In this document: piece by piece, positions 16,851 through 25,001 of the stretch
Layout: each line of letters opens with the position of its first letter
How positions within the stretch are numbered: position 1 is the stretch's first letter
From: an uncultured Clostridia bacterium
Lineage (GTDB): Bacteria; Bacillota; Clostridia; UBA1381
Assembly: GCA_934501535.1 (NCBI GenBank)
Contig: CAKSUM010000001.1
Span: 248,001 to 312,000 of the forward strand
Length of the DNA stretch: 64,000 nucleotides
Direction: 5' to 3'
Program-made: the position numbers and the translations under genes
Notes under the pieces: generated by a model
The model's database searches: none
What the model saw: only the letters and a program-made list of their open reading frames with translations
Told to the model about the DNA's origin: nothing

Positions 16851-17684
16851 CTATATTTCAACCGTAAAGCCGTCATATGATACCGCAAAACCGTCTTTTT
16901 CCGCCAGAGCGCACATTTCGTCATATGTCAGTCCGCCGTTATGCGAAAAATGGTTGAGAATACATACCGTTTTGTCATCTGCCATGCCCAGGCCGCGCAG
17001 TTTGTCCCTTGTCAAAATGCACTCCTCATAATTCAGGTGACCGCTGTACTGCCCCGTAACCTGCATCGTGCAGTCAAGGCTTATAAGGTCAAAGCGCTTG
17101 CCGTAGCTTTTCAGATAATCCCATGTCTTTTCGCAGAACATACCGGTATCATTGGCATACAGAATACGCTTGCCGTCCTTTTCGATAATAAAGATAACAG
17201 GAGTGGAACGCACATCATGACTTGCCTCAAGCGGAATTACGGTGTACCCCTCCGTTTCAAACGGCTCAAAAGCGGTTATTTCTTTGCATAAAACACGTTT
17301 CTGACCGTCAAGCTCATATTTTTTTATGATTTCCGTTATCATATCGTATCCGGACTTGCACGCGTAAAACGTAACAGACTTATCATCATGTATGACGGGA
17401 GCCGTGCCGTGGCTGCGCATTTCCAAATCCATCGGATACAAATGGTCGGAATGACTGTGCGTTATCAGACAGGTGTGAATTTCGGGAAGCGGAACGCCGT
17501 GCGCCATCGCATGCCAATATGTGTCTGCCGGAAAATCGATCAGAATTTTGTCATCAATAAGGCTCTGCGAGCGTGTTCTGATATTTTTTCCGCCGGCTTT
17601 TCTGCTTTTTCTGCACACCTCACACTCACAAAACATTCCCGGCACGCCTTCTGCCGCCGCTGTTCCCAAATACTGTAATTTCAT
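16851..17684 (-). CDS. MBL-fold metallohydrolase, PhnP-like
   Basis: A 277-residue metallo-beta-lactamase-fold hydrolase. It has an N-terminal CECEVC segment (like the structural zinc site of PhnP), the metal motif THSHSDHLYPMDL, and later His residues in LNHFSHNG. PhnP cleaves cyclic ribose phosphates, but no phosphonate genes are nearby, so the substrate here is open. ATG 17684 has AAAGGA upstream. It ends 37 bases before pncB and is probably the first gene of that operon. Confidence 0.85.
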   Translation of the reverse strand: MKLQYLGTAAAEGVPGMFCECEVCRKSRKAGGKNIRTRSQSLIDDKILIDFPADTYWHAMAHGVPLPEIHTCLITHSHSDHLYPMDLEMRSHGTAPVIHDDKSVTFYACKSGYDMITEIIKKYELDGQKRVLCKEITAFEPFETEGYTVIPLEASHDVRSTPVIFIIEKDGKRILYANDTGMFCEKTWDYLKSYGKRFDLISLDCTMQVTGQYSGHLNYEECILTRDKLRGLGMADDKTVCILNHFSHNGGLTYDEMCALAEKDGFAVSYDGFTVEI

Positions 17685-17841
17685 AACTGTAAATCCTTTC
17701 TGTATAAACACACAACCGCGCATAAATAAAAGCCTTGCCGCGCTATATGCCGAACGCAAGAACACCGCGGCAAAATCCGCCTCATGCCGCAGCAGCATAT
17801 TAAATGCGCCGTTTATGCAAATTGCAATCTCAAAAAAATAT

Positions 17842-17862
17842 AAAAAGGGGGTTTACGCCCCC
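17842..17862 (-). terminator. Terminator of the hup-yabR cluster
   Basis: On the minus strand GGGGG-CGTAAA-CCCCC followed by TTTTT. It begins about 10 bases after the yabR stop. Confidence 0.85.
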
Positions 17863-17872
17863 TTCATATAAA

Positions 17873-18310
17873 TCAATATGAATTTCCGCCGCCGCGGTGA
17901 TAGCCGCCGGAGCGTTTTGAATCATTGGAACGCTTTAACGCAAGCATTCTCTCGTCCGAGTCCTTTTTAAAACGCTGCAGTTTATCTTCAAATGACAACT
18001 CCTCATCATTTTTTGCACTCCAGTCAATATCGGCAGGACGCACATGCGCCGCAGAAACGTTCTTTCCCCGTTCTTCTTTGAGGGCTTTTTTTATCGATAG
18101 ACTGATTTTACCGGATTTATCAATGCCGATAACCTTAACCTTTACCTTATCGCCCTGTTTTATGTAATCATTAATATTTTCCACATATTCATTGGTTATT
18201 TCCGAAATATGTACCAAGCCCGATTTATTTTCGGGTAGCGAAACAAATGCCCCGAAAGGCATAACCCCGGTTACGCAGCCTTCAGCAATACTGCCGATTT
18301 CCAATGCCAT
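17873..18310 (-). CDS. yabR: S1 RNA-binding domain protein (YabR-like)
   Basis: A 145-residue protein with one S1 domain at residues 5-75 (GSIAEGCVTGVMPFGAFVSL, GLVHISEI, KVKVIGIDKSGKISLSIK) and a charged tail ending in Gly, Arg and Ser. It is the usual neighbour of divIC in Bacillota, and the family (general stress protein 13) associates with ribosomes. It follows divIC by 23 bases. Confidence 0.9.
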   Translation of the reverse strand: MALEIGSIAEGCVTGVMPFGAFVSLPENKSGLVHISEITNEYVENINDYIKQGDKVKVKVIGIDKSGKISLSIKKALKEERGKNVSAAHVRPADIDWSAKNDEELSFEDKLQRFKKDSDERMLALKRSNDSKRSGGYHRGGGNSY

Positions 18311-18333
18311 AATAAAGAAAATCCCCCTGTAAA

Positions 18334-18630
18334 TTATTGTCCGGATATATCGACAAAAACAATTTCGTCCGATTTTATCATACCCAGTTTTTCTCTTGCA
18401 ATTTTTTCTATGTACTCATCTGTGCCCGCTTTTTGCATCACAGCATCAATTTCCTTAATACGCTGGTTTTCGTATTCAATATCTTCGCTTATCTGCGCCG
18501 CCTTTTGATTATTCGCCGCAATTGTCGGCTGGAGCATTATTCCTTTAACCACCATCACGGCCGAGGCTATAACTGTAACACAACAAATGCCGGTTATAAA
18601 ATTTATCTTCAGTTTAGGCTTTTTTTTCAT
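18334..18630 (-). CDS. divIC: Septum formation initiator DivIC/FtsB family
   Basis: A 98-residue bitopic membrane protein: short basic N-terminus (MKKKPKLK), one membrane helix (about 12-32), then a periplasmic-side coiled coil (residues 35-65) and the family end EYIEKIAREKLGMIKSDEIVFVDI. It joins the DivIB-FtsL-DivIC divisome complex. ATG 18630 has GAAGG upstream; an earlier TTG is less likely. Confidence 0.9.
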   Translation of the reverse strand: MKKKPKLKINFITGICCVTVIASAVMVVKGIMLQPTIAANNQKAAQISEDIEYENQRIKEIDAVMQKAGTDEYIEKIAREKLGMIKSDEIVFVDISGQ

Positions 18631-18638
18631 TATTACCT

Positions 18639-19055
18639 TCAACAACCTTTTTTAAATTTATTTAATCTGCAATTATTTATTATATGTACTATTATTTTAC
18701 CCAAAAAACGCACCGCTGTCAAGAGAAATTTTAAAAATATATTAAAAAAAGAATAAATTTTTTTTACAGCGGCGGAAAATATGCGGTAAACCCATAATCC
18801 GAGCGTAAAAAAAGACAAAACCGCGCCCAGCAGGAACCCTGCAATCATGTACCAGCGTATAACGCCGCCGAGCCGGCAATGCCAGCCCCAAAGAGCCGCT
18901 CCTCCGGCTGCCGCCCATGCGGCGGCGTCCCAGAACACACTCGGCGCTTTTCCGGGCTGAAGGCTTCGCATTATCTCATAAACAAGAGCGCACGCCGCAC
19001 CCAGCAAAACCGAGATAAACAGCGTGGAAAGCTCATATTCCGCCGAGGCAATCAT
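18639..19055 (-). CDS. yabQ: Spore cortex biosynthesis protein YabQ
   Basis: A 138-residue membrane protein with several hydrophobic segments and the YabQ pattern (STLFISVLLGAACALVYEI at the start). In Bacillus it sits in the outer forespore membrane and is needed for cortex formation. It overlaps yabP by ATGA and is followed after 8 bases by divIC. Confidence 0.9.
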   Translation of the reverse strand: MIASAEYELSTLFISVLLGAACALVYEIMRSLQPGKAPSVFWDAAAWAAAGGAALWGWHCRLGGVIRWYMIAGFLLGAVLSFFTLGLWVYRIFSAAVKKIYSFFNIFLKFLLTAVRFLGKIIVHIINNCRLNKFKKGC

Positions 19056-19321
19056 TTAAACAGCCCCTTAAAAAAGCTCTGTTTTTCGCGCACCTCAAAA
19101 AATTCCATACCCGAAATCCTGCCTGTAAGGCTTATGCTTGCGTCCTGCGCCGACAGCTCGCCCAGCTTAAGATTGCTGCCCGTAACGCGAAGCATGCCCA
19201 TGCCCGTTTTCAGCAAAATTTCATTATCCGAAAAACTCTCGACATTCTCCACCGAGTCAACGGTAAACAGCGAACGGTTTTCAAGCGTCAGCCGCTGATT
19301 TTTTCTAACCTCTGTTTCCAT
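19052..19321 (-). CDS. yabP: Sporulation protein YabP
   Basis: An 89-residue protein matching YabP (RLTLENRSLFTVDSVENVES, then LKLGELSAQDASISLTGRI). YabP acts with YabQ in spore cortex assembly. GGAAGGGAAG lies upstream of ATG 19321, and the gene follows rqcP by 47 bases. Confidence 0.93.
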   Translation of the reverse strand: METEVRKNQRLTLENRSLFTVDSVENVESFSDNEILLKTGMGMLRVTGSNLKLGELSAQDASISLTGRISGMEFFEVREKQSFFKGLFK

Positions 19322-19368
19322 AAGAACACTTCCCTTCCGTACATCTTATGAAAACACCTCGGCTATTA

Positions 19369-19608
19369 TTACAGCAGCTTATACATAAGGCCCGCGTCAT
19401 TTTTAAGTGCATGCTCCAATACCTGCAGCACCTCTGCCTTTACTGTTTTTTCGCCCATTCTTATTTCTATTATGTCGCCGACCTTAACATCATATGACGC
19501 CTTTACGACTCTGCCGTTTACGCTGATGCGCTGTGCGTCACATGCTTCGTTTGCGATTGTGCGTCTTTTTATAAGGCGCGATACCTTTAAATACTTGTCA
19601 AGCCGCAT
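19369..19608 (-). CDS. rqcP: S4-domain ribosome quality control factor RqcP (YabO)
   Basis: A 79-residue S4 RNA-binding protein (MRLDKYLKVSRLIKRRTIANE, ISVNGRVVKASYDVKVGD). RqcP binds stalled 50S subunits and works with RqcH in alanine tailing. AGGAGG lies before ATG. A short hairpin separates it from hup. Confidence 0.93.
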   Translation of the reverse strand: MRLDKYLKVSRLIKRRTIANEACDAQRISVNGRVVKASYDVKVGDIIEIRMGEKTVKAEVLQVLEHALKNDAGLMYKLL

Positions 19609-19620
19609 CTTTTCCTCCTA

Positions 19621-19649
19621 TAAAAAGAAGCCTCCCGAAAGAAGCTTCT
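19621..19649 (-). terminator. Weak terminator or attenuator between hup and rqcP
   Basis: On the minus strand AGAAGC (19649-19644) pairs with GCTTCT (19631-19626), followed by TTTTAT. It could allow high hup mRNA with partial read-through into the sporulation genes. Confidence 0.6.
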
Positions 19650-19665
19650 CCGCTATTGCTCTTGA

Positions 19666-19941
19666 TTATTTGTTTACTGTATCTTTCAAAGCCTTGCCTG
19701 CCTTAAATGCGGGAACCTTTGATGCAGCAATTTTGATAGCTTCGCCTGTACGGGGATTCTTACCTGTTCTTGCTCCTCTTTCTCTAACCTCGAATGTGCC
19801 GAAGCCAACCAGCTGAACCTTGTCACCCTCCGTAAGTGCGTTTGTGATTGTTCCGATTACAGCGTTGATTGCTTTTTCGGCGTCTTTCTTTGACAATGCA
19901 GCATTTTCTGCAACAGCTGCAATTAATTCTGTCTTGTTCAT
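19666..19941 (-). CDS. hup: HU family DNA-binding protein
   Basis: A 91-residue HU protein beginning MNKTELIAAVAENAALSKKD, with the DNA-arm sequence RTGKNPRTGEAIKIAASKVPAFKAG. It compacts and bends chromosomal DNA. It has a near-consensus sigma-A promoter and an AGGAGG site, as expected for an abundant protein, and heads the rqcP-yabR cluster. Confidence 0.97.
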   Translation of the reverse strand: MNKTELIAAVAENAALSKKDAEKAINAVIGTITNALTEGDKVQLVGFGTFEVRERGARTGKNPRTGEAIKIAASKVPAFKAGKALKDTVNK

Positions 19942-20000
19942 TATTATTTCCTCCTAAAAAATTTTTATTTGGGAATCAAGCAACTCCCTTACGAATACAT

Positions 20001-20029
20001 ATTTTATTATAAATAACACTACTTGTCAA
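20001..20029 (-). promoter_or_regulatory. Strong sigma-A promoter of hup
   Basis: On the minus strand TTGACA (20024-20029) and TAAAAT (20001-20006), 17-base spacing, 60 bases upstream of the start codon. Confidence 0.8.
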
Positions 20030-20210
20030 TAGCTTATCGTAAAATTTTAGCACTATTTTTTAAAATTACCATATAAAATTGTTTATTTTGACAATTTTTC
20101 ATGCAAAAAAGGCATAAATCACCGATAGCGCCGCCATATCGGGCAAAAAAATCACGGCTTTAAATCAATCGCATCAACGGCGATTTTCTTTCCGGAGGGA
20201 GTCATTTTTT

Positions 20211-21824
20211 ATGAAAAGCGAGTCATTTTTAAAGGGTACAATAATACTTATCTGCGCGAACGCGCTGTCAAAAATTCTGGGCGCGATACTCAAAATTCCC
20301 CTCACATACATTCTCGGCGAGGAGGGAATGGCAATCTATCAGACGGCATTTTCGGTATACATAATGCTGCTGTCATTTGTGTTATCCGGACTTCCGTTCG
20401 CGGTTTCAAAGTACATATCGGAGGAGCTGGTTCACAAAAGGCGCGGCAATATCCGCTTTGCCGTACGAATTTCAATGCTCGCAATGATTATCATGGGACT
20501 TATATTAAGCGCCGTGATGTATTTCGGAGGAAGCTTTTTCGCTCTGTCCATGAAAGACCCGAAGGCAGAACTCGCCGTCAGGGCAATTTCGCCGGCAATT
20601 CTTTTCGTCGCAATCGGCGCCGTATACAAAAGCTGCTATCAGGGATATTCGCACATGATTCCTACCGCGGTTTCACAGGTTCTGGAGTCGCTGTTTAAAC
20701 TGATAGTCGGATATTCTCTCGCAGCGTGGTTTGTGTCCTTTTCCGTAGGCATAACCTCCGCCGCGGCAATTTTCGGCGTAACCGCGGGTGAGGCATTTGC
20801 AACGTTTCTTCTGTTTCTGCTGTACATTCCGTACCGCCGCGACGTACGCGGTTTCCGGCGCGAAAGCCGCAGGCGCGACATAGTGACGGCAATACTTTCG
20901 GTCGCGGTTCCGATGACGGTGACATCAACTATTGCCGGGAGCCTTTCATTGCTCGAAACCTCCGTCATACGCACAAGTCTTACCGAAATAGCGTTTACCG
21001 CCGAATCCGCCGCCGTATTTTTAAAGCAGTATTCGAGGTTCACCAATGTTTTTGACGGCATCGCCGCGGCAAAAAAGCTGTCCTATGACGGTGCGCGCTG
21101 GCTTTTCGGCGCATACACCGGCTATGCCGGAACGGTTTTTAATCTCCCTATAGGCATTTTGGCGTCTTTCGGAGTGGCAATCATGCCGATTGTGACGCGC
21201 TGCCTTACTCTCGGCGACCGAAAAAAACTGACCGGCTGCATTTCCTCCGCGCTTAAAATTATTCTCGCCGTTTCGGTGCCGTGCGCGGTCATTATGTCTG
21301 TTTTTTCGGAACAGATATTAATGCTTCTTTTTAAAAACTCCGCCTCGGCGGCTATGCTGTCCCTCCTGTCGCCGTGCCTGATTCTGATTACTCTGACGCA
21401 GTTTGCCGTTTCGGTTCACTATTCCGCCGGCAAAATCATTCCGCCGTTCGTTTACTCGCTTGCCGGGCTTGCAGTTAAAATAATCCTGTCATATATTCTT
21501 ATCCGCATACCCGAGCTGAACATATGCGGCGTTATTATTGCGCTGTTTGCCGACGAGGCAATACAGCTGATACTGAACTTTTCGCTCATGCGGCGCTCTA
21601 TGGGCGCAGGTCTGCCGTCCCTTGCGGATATTCTGAAAATATTTTCCGCCGCCTCACTTATGGGAGCAGCCGCGCATTTTTCATATCTCCCTCTTTGCCG
21701 CGCCATCGGGAACAGTACCGTCGGATTTATATGCGCCGCCGGCATATCCGCAGCCGTGTACCTGCTTTGGGTATTCCTTTCGGGAGCAATAAAAAAAGAG
21801 GATATTATGCGGCTGTCGCATTAA
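20211..21824 (+). CDS. spoVB: Stage V sporulation protein B, MOP/MATE-type flippase
   Basis: A 537-residue polytopic membrane protein (about 14 hydrophobic segments) beginning with the SpoVB pattern FLKGTIILICANALSKILGA, followed by GEEGMAIYQTAFSVY and SGLPFAVSKYISEE. SpoVB-type proteins flip lipid-linked peptidoglycan precursors for spore cortex synthesis. GGAGGGAG precedes ATG 20211. A possible sigma-E-like -10 (CATAAAT at 20113-20119) lies upstream, which would fit mother-cell expression, but the -35 match is weak. Confidence 0.92.
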   Translation: MKSESFLKGTIILICANALSKILGAILKIPLTYILGEEGMAIYQTAFSVYIMLLSFVLSGLPFAVSKYISEELVHKRRGNIRFAVRISMLAMIIMGLILSAVMYFGGSFFALSMKDPKAELAVRAISPAILFVAIGAVYKSCYQGYSHMIPTAVSQVLESLFKLIVGYSLAAWFVSFSVGITSAAAIFGVTAGEAFATFLLFLLYIPYRRDVRGFRRESRRRDIVTAILSVAVPMTVTSTIAGSLSLLETSVIRTSLTEIAFTAESAAVFLKQYSRFTNVFDGIAAAKKLSYDGARWLFGAYTGYAGTVFNLPIGILASFGVAIMPIVTRCLTLGDRKKLTGCISSALKIILAVSVPCAVIMSVFSEQILMLLFKNSASAAMLSLLSPCLILITLTQFAVSVHYSAGKIIPPFVYSLAGLAVKIILSYILIRIPELNICGVIIALFADEAIQLILNFSLMRRSMGAGLPSLADILKIFSAASLMGAAAHFSYLPLCRAIGNSTVGFICAAGISAAVYLLWVFLSGAIKKEDIMRLSH

Positions 21825-21876
21825 TCCTCCGGCGTGCTGCGCGCCGTTTTACACCGTTTCCGGCATATCAGGCGCC

Positions 21877-21903
21877 CCCGTATGTTACGGGATTTATTTT
21901 TTT
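21877..21903 (+). terminator. Terminator of spoVB, overlapping the 3' end of cca
   Basis: CCCGTA (21877-21882), loop TGT, TACGGG (21886-21891), then ATTTATTTTTTTC. The T-run lies over the last codons of cca on the other strand. Confidence 0.7.
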
Positions 21904-23231
21904 CTCCTCATTTCTATCGCCCTTTTCTGAAGATATTCACGGTTATTCAGCGACGGGTCGATGACCACTTCCTCAAGCAGTATCTTAAGTGCGTCGCCTA
22001 TTTCACGGCCCGTTCTGTAGCCGAGCTTTATCAAATCCCGTCCGTTTATCTGCAGCTGTGACAGCATATACGGCTGTCCCTCCGCGATAATCTGCTGATA
22101 CCGCATGTAAACAGTGTGCAGCTTGGAAAGCTTGTCGGCAAGATACCGGCTGTTTTTAGCCCTGTTATCCGCCTCCTGCAGCAAAAGCAGCTTTAAAAAC
22201 AAATCCTCCCCCGTACGCGCCATCATTCGTTTCACGCCTGCCGGGCTCGGGTCGATGCGCACGTCATGATTTTCTATGAGCGTCAGAATTTCGCGTATGG
22301 ATTCTTTGTCCATTCTTATTTTATGCAGAAAATCATTGGCTATCCTTGCGCTTTCCCTGTGATGACCGTAAAAATGATAGATCCCTGCCGCATCGCAGGA
22401 AACACATGCCGGCTTCCCGATGTCATGCAGAAGCGCTGCCCAGCGCAAAATCAAATCGTTCGGCGTGTTTTTGACAGCCTCCAGAATATGGTCGCCGACG
22501 TTATAGACATGATATTTATTGTTCTGCTCCGTCCTGAAACACTTGCATAAATCCGGAATAATGCAGCGCATCAGCCCGGTATCGTACAAAATGGAAATGC
22601 GTTCCGGGCGGTCGCAAAGCAGAATTTTATTCAGCTCGCCCAAAACACGCTCCGCGCTCACATTTTTGATAAGAACTGCACATTTACGGATTGCTTTCGC
22701 CGTTTCCGGCTCGATTTCAAAATTCAGGCATGCGGCAAAACGCACCGCCCGCAGCATTCTCAGTGCGTCCTCCTTGAACCGTTCTTCCGGGACACCGACG
22801 CATCTGATTATGCCCGTTTCAATATCTCTGCGTCCGCCGAATTTATCGACAAATCCTCTTGTCGGGCTGTACGCCATGGCATTCACCGTGAAATCACGGC
22901 GTTTTAAATCCTCATCAATTGACCCGACAAAGCATACGCTGTCCGGGTGACGCATATCGCGGTAACCGCCCTCCTCGCGGTAGGTTGTCACCTCAAACCC
23001 GACTTTATTTTCAATTACGGTGACGGTTCCGTGCTTTATTCCCGTGTCGATTGTCCGTTCAAAAAGCGCCTTAACCTCATGCGGACGCGCATTTGTGGCT
23101 ATGTCATAATCCGACGGCGTTTCGCCCATAAGGCTGTCGCGAACCGCACCGCCCGCAATATATGCCTCAAAACCGGCATTTTCCAGCGTATTTATAACAT
23201 TTTCCGCTCCGCGCGACAACGTCATTTTCAT
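21894..23231 (-). CDS. cca: CCA tRNA nucleotidyltransferase with HD domain
   Basis: Adds or repairs the CCA end of tRNAs. The 445-residue class II enzyme has AYIAGGAVRDSLMG and the catalytic DYDIAT (residues 41-46), the RRDFTVNAMAYSP block, ERFKEDALRMLRAVRFAA, and a C-terminal HD domain (LLHDIGKPACVS, HHRESARIA). GGAGG precedes the start at 23231, and the gene has its own promoter. Confidence 0.96.
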   Translation of the reverse strand: MKMTLSRGAENVINTLENAGFEAYIAGGAVRDSLMGETPSDYDIATNARPHEVKALFERTIDTGIKHGTVTVIENKVGFEVTTYREEGGYRDMRHPDSVCFVGSIDEDLKRRDFTVNAMAYSPTRGFVDKFGGRRDIETGIIRCVGVPEERFKEDALRMLRAVRFAACLNFEIEPETAKAIRKCAVLIKNVSAERVLGELNKILLCDRPERISILYDTGLMRCIIPDLCKCFRTEQNNKYHVYNVGDHILEAVKNTPNDLILRWAALLHDIGKPACVSCDAAGIYHFYGHHRESARIANDFLHKIRMDKESIREILTLIENHDVRIDPSPAGVKRMMARTGEDLFLKLLLLQEADNRAKNSRYLADKLSKLHTVYMRYQQIIAEGQPYMLSQLQINGRDLIKLGYRTGREIGDALKILLEEVVIDPSLNNREYLQKRAIEMRRKK

Positions 23232-23265
23232 TTCCCGTCACCTCCGTTTCCCGATACTTAATTAC

Positions 23266-23294
23266 AGTATACCACATTTCATTCAAATTCTCAA
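23266..23294 (-). promoter_or_regulatory. Promoter of cca
   Basis: On the minus strand TTGAGA (23289-23294) and TATACT (23266-23271), 17-base spacing, 34 bases upstream of the start codon. Confidence 0.75.
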
Positions 23295-23339
23295 CAGAAT
23301 TTTTATTTTACTTTTAAAAATATCAAACGAGCGCCCCGG

Positions 23340-24227
23340 TTACTCTGTTTTTTGTCCATCTTCGCACAGTTCGGACAGCGCTGTCAGCAATATCCGTGCA
23401 TTTTCTTCGTAAATTTCCGGAAGTACCGAGCATGGCAGCGGATTTATTCCCCTTCCCATTTCTACCGTAAAACCGCTTCTCCCGAATTCTTTTATGAACC
23501 AGTCCTTGCAGCCCCCGAAGCTTGCGCTGCCCTCGGGCTGCGACACCGCGTAGCCGCTGACCGCTGCCATTTCTTCCGCAAGCCTGCGCGAATTTTCCGC
23601 CTGCATACCGTCAAAATCATAATATATTTCGCCGCCCTGCGAGTGAAAAGCAATCAGCATATCGAAATCATTATTCCGCACAAAATCCACCACAGCCTTT
23701 GTTTCCGGTTCACTCTCGCTGTACGGTCCCGAATATTTTGTGGCGTCCGGCGCGGTTTTCACCGCACGCCAGCCGGCATTATAATTATGATTGATGTCCA
23801 CTCCGCGCACATTCGACTGCCACACCTTATTAAAGCTGTGTATTCCCACCATGCTTATGAGCTTCTGATGATACGGATTTGTAACGTCAAGACCGTTGAC
23901 GGCAATATCAACTCCGTCCGGATTTACCATAGGTACGGCAAAAAGCGACACCCCGCGGAACAGCCTCGGAACATCGCAGTCGAACATCTTCCCGTTTTCC
24001 GCCGCACCGGCATACTCACGCAGAAACCGCATCATGAACGCAGCCGTGAGATATTCCAGACCGTGGTGCGCACAGTTTACAAACAGCTTTTTTTCACCTC
24101 TTCCGGCACGGATATAATATATCGGTTTTTTCATTACGCTTTTACCTATAATCCCCGTTTCACATTCCGGGAAGTCCTCCGAAAATTTTTGAATATCATT
24201 ACAGCACATTTTATAATCGTATCCCAT
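23340..24227 (-). CDS. M14-family zinc carboxypeptidase, gamma-D-glutamyl-diamino acid endopeptidase type
   Basis: A 295-residue M14 peptidase without signal peptide. The zinc ligands are visible as HHGLE (His-x-x-Glu) and the later HSQGG His. RGVDINHNYNAGW forms the substrate pocket, and FTVEMGRG carries the catalytic Glu. The closest named type is the Bacillus sphaericus endopeptidase I that trims spore or cell-wall peptides, but substrate and location are inferred. ATG 24227 has GGAGG upstream; a hairpin (24242-24258) precedes it. Confidence 0.87.
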   Translation of the reverse strand: MGYDYKMCCNDIQKFSEDFPECETGIIGKSVMKKPIYYIRAGRGEKKLFVNCAHHGLEYLTAAFMMRFLREYAGAAENGKMFDCDVPRLFRGVSLFAVPMVNPDGVDIAVNGLDVTNPYHQKLISMVGIHSFNKVWQSNVRGVDINHNYNAGWRAVKTAPDATKYSGPYSESEPETKAVVDFVRNNDFDMLIAFHSQGGEIYYDFDGMQAENSRRLAEEMAAVSGYAVSQPEGSASFGGCKDWFIKEFGRSGFTVEMGRGINPLPCSVLPEIYEENARILLTALSELCEDGQKTE

Positions 24228-24451
24228 ATATCCTCCGTTCCGCCGCAGCGGCTGCGGCAATTTTTATTCAGTCACGAACGCCTGCGCTGATACACCGTGT
24301 CAGGTTGGTTTACGCGTTCTTATACAGTTAAATATATGCAAATTCCGCAGCAAAAAGCACCGGCGCGGACAACTTTTCCGGCACATTTTTACGGCTTGTG
24401 AATAGTATGGTATTACAGCGGCTATCCGTTACATAACGGGAGGTGAAATAT

Positions 24452-24556
24452 ATGTGTTGCAGACAAAGAAGATGCTGTGAAAGACGTTGCTGCTGCAGAC
24501 GCAGAGAGTGTTGCTGCAGACGCCGTCAGAACCGTTGTTGCTGCGGAAACCGCTGA
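24452..24556 (+). CDS. Cys/Arg-rich 34-residue peptide of unknown function
   Basis: ATG 24452 follows GGGAGGTG with good spacing, and the frame stops at TGA 24554-24556. The peptide contains 13 Cys and 13 Arg among 34 residues, arranged as Cys pairs and triplets separated by Arg-rich blocks (MCCRQRRCCERRCCCRRR, then ECCC, RRRQNRCCC). A terminator follows about 70 bases later, so it appears to be a separate small transcript. Possible roles are metal or sulfur binding, a disulfide-linked spore or envelope component, or nucleic-acid binding; none is shown. The DUF3343 and desulfurase-like genes follow. Confidence 0.65.
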   Translation: MCCRQRRCCERRCCCRRRECCCRRRQNRCCCGNR

Positions 24557-24628
24557 CGCCGAATAGGAAGTCAATGTAATACACCGATAACCTCTTAAAA
24601 TCCTTCCTGCCGATTTTTCGGCGCGTAT

Positions 24629-24666
24629 GCCGGGCAGACGTTTCAAACGGCGCTGCCCGGCTTTTA
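24629..24666 (+). terminator. Terminator after the Cys/Arg-rich peptide gene
   Basis: GCCGGGCAG (24629-24637) pairs perfectly with CTGCCCGGC (24653-24661) and is followed by TTTTA. The loop is 15 bases. Confidence 0.7.
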
Positions 24667-24680
24667 TGTGCGTAAAGATT

Positions 24681-24712
24681 TTGGGACACCTTTCGCCTTT
24701 TTTTCATATTAT
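24681..24712 (+). promoter_or_regulatory. Possible promoter of the DUF3343-desulfurase pair
   Basis: TTGGGA at 24681-24686 with CATATT at 24705-24710 (18-base spacing) or TATTAT at 24707-24712. The match is moderate; AAAGGAG follows before ATG 24744. Confidence 0.35.
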
Positions 24713-24743
24713 ATAACAGTACAATTTTGAAAGGAGTGGAATT

Positions 24744-25001
24744 ATGTCCGATATTTTAGTTGTGGTCGGCTCGGTAACGAGCGCTACAAGACTTGCAAAG
24801 CGGCTTACAAAATACGGAGATACAAAAGCACGCGTGATAAATACTCCTGCAAAGCTTTCCGGCAACGGCTGTTCCTATGCCGTCGCCGCAGATTTGTCAA
24901 GTGAACAGTTTATCAGAAAAAATATTCAGGGAATAACCGTGAGAGGTATTTATATAGAGGAAATTTCCGGCGGTGAGCGAGTATATCATGATATATCTTG
25001 A
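24744..25001 (+). CDS. DUF3343 putative Se/S carrier-like protein
   Basis: An 85-residue protein of the DUF3343 family (annotated as putative Se/S carrier-like): SVTSATRLAKRL near the start, one conserved Cys in NGCSYAV, and a C-terminal IRGIYIEE-type end (VRGIYIEEISGG). Its stop overlaps the start of the following cysteine-desulfurase-like gene by 14 bases, a pairing often seen for this family. A role in passing sulfur or selenium from the desulfurase is plausible, not shown. Confidence 0.78.
   Translation: MSDILVVVGSVTSATRLAKRLTKYGDTKARVINTPAKLSGNGCSYAVAADLSSEQFIRKNIQGITVRGIYIEEISGGERVYHDIS

Noticed and set aside
24425..24445. Sigma-G-like -10 (CATAAC) before the Cys/Arg peptide gene
   Set aside because: The box touches the ribosome binding site, leaving no room for a transcript start; the true promoter must lie further upstream and was not found.
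24422..24707. Minus-strand frames opposite the Cys/Arg peptide gene
   Set aside because: They are Ala/Ser-rich mirror translations of the Cys/Arg repeats and have no ribosome binding site.
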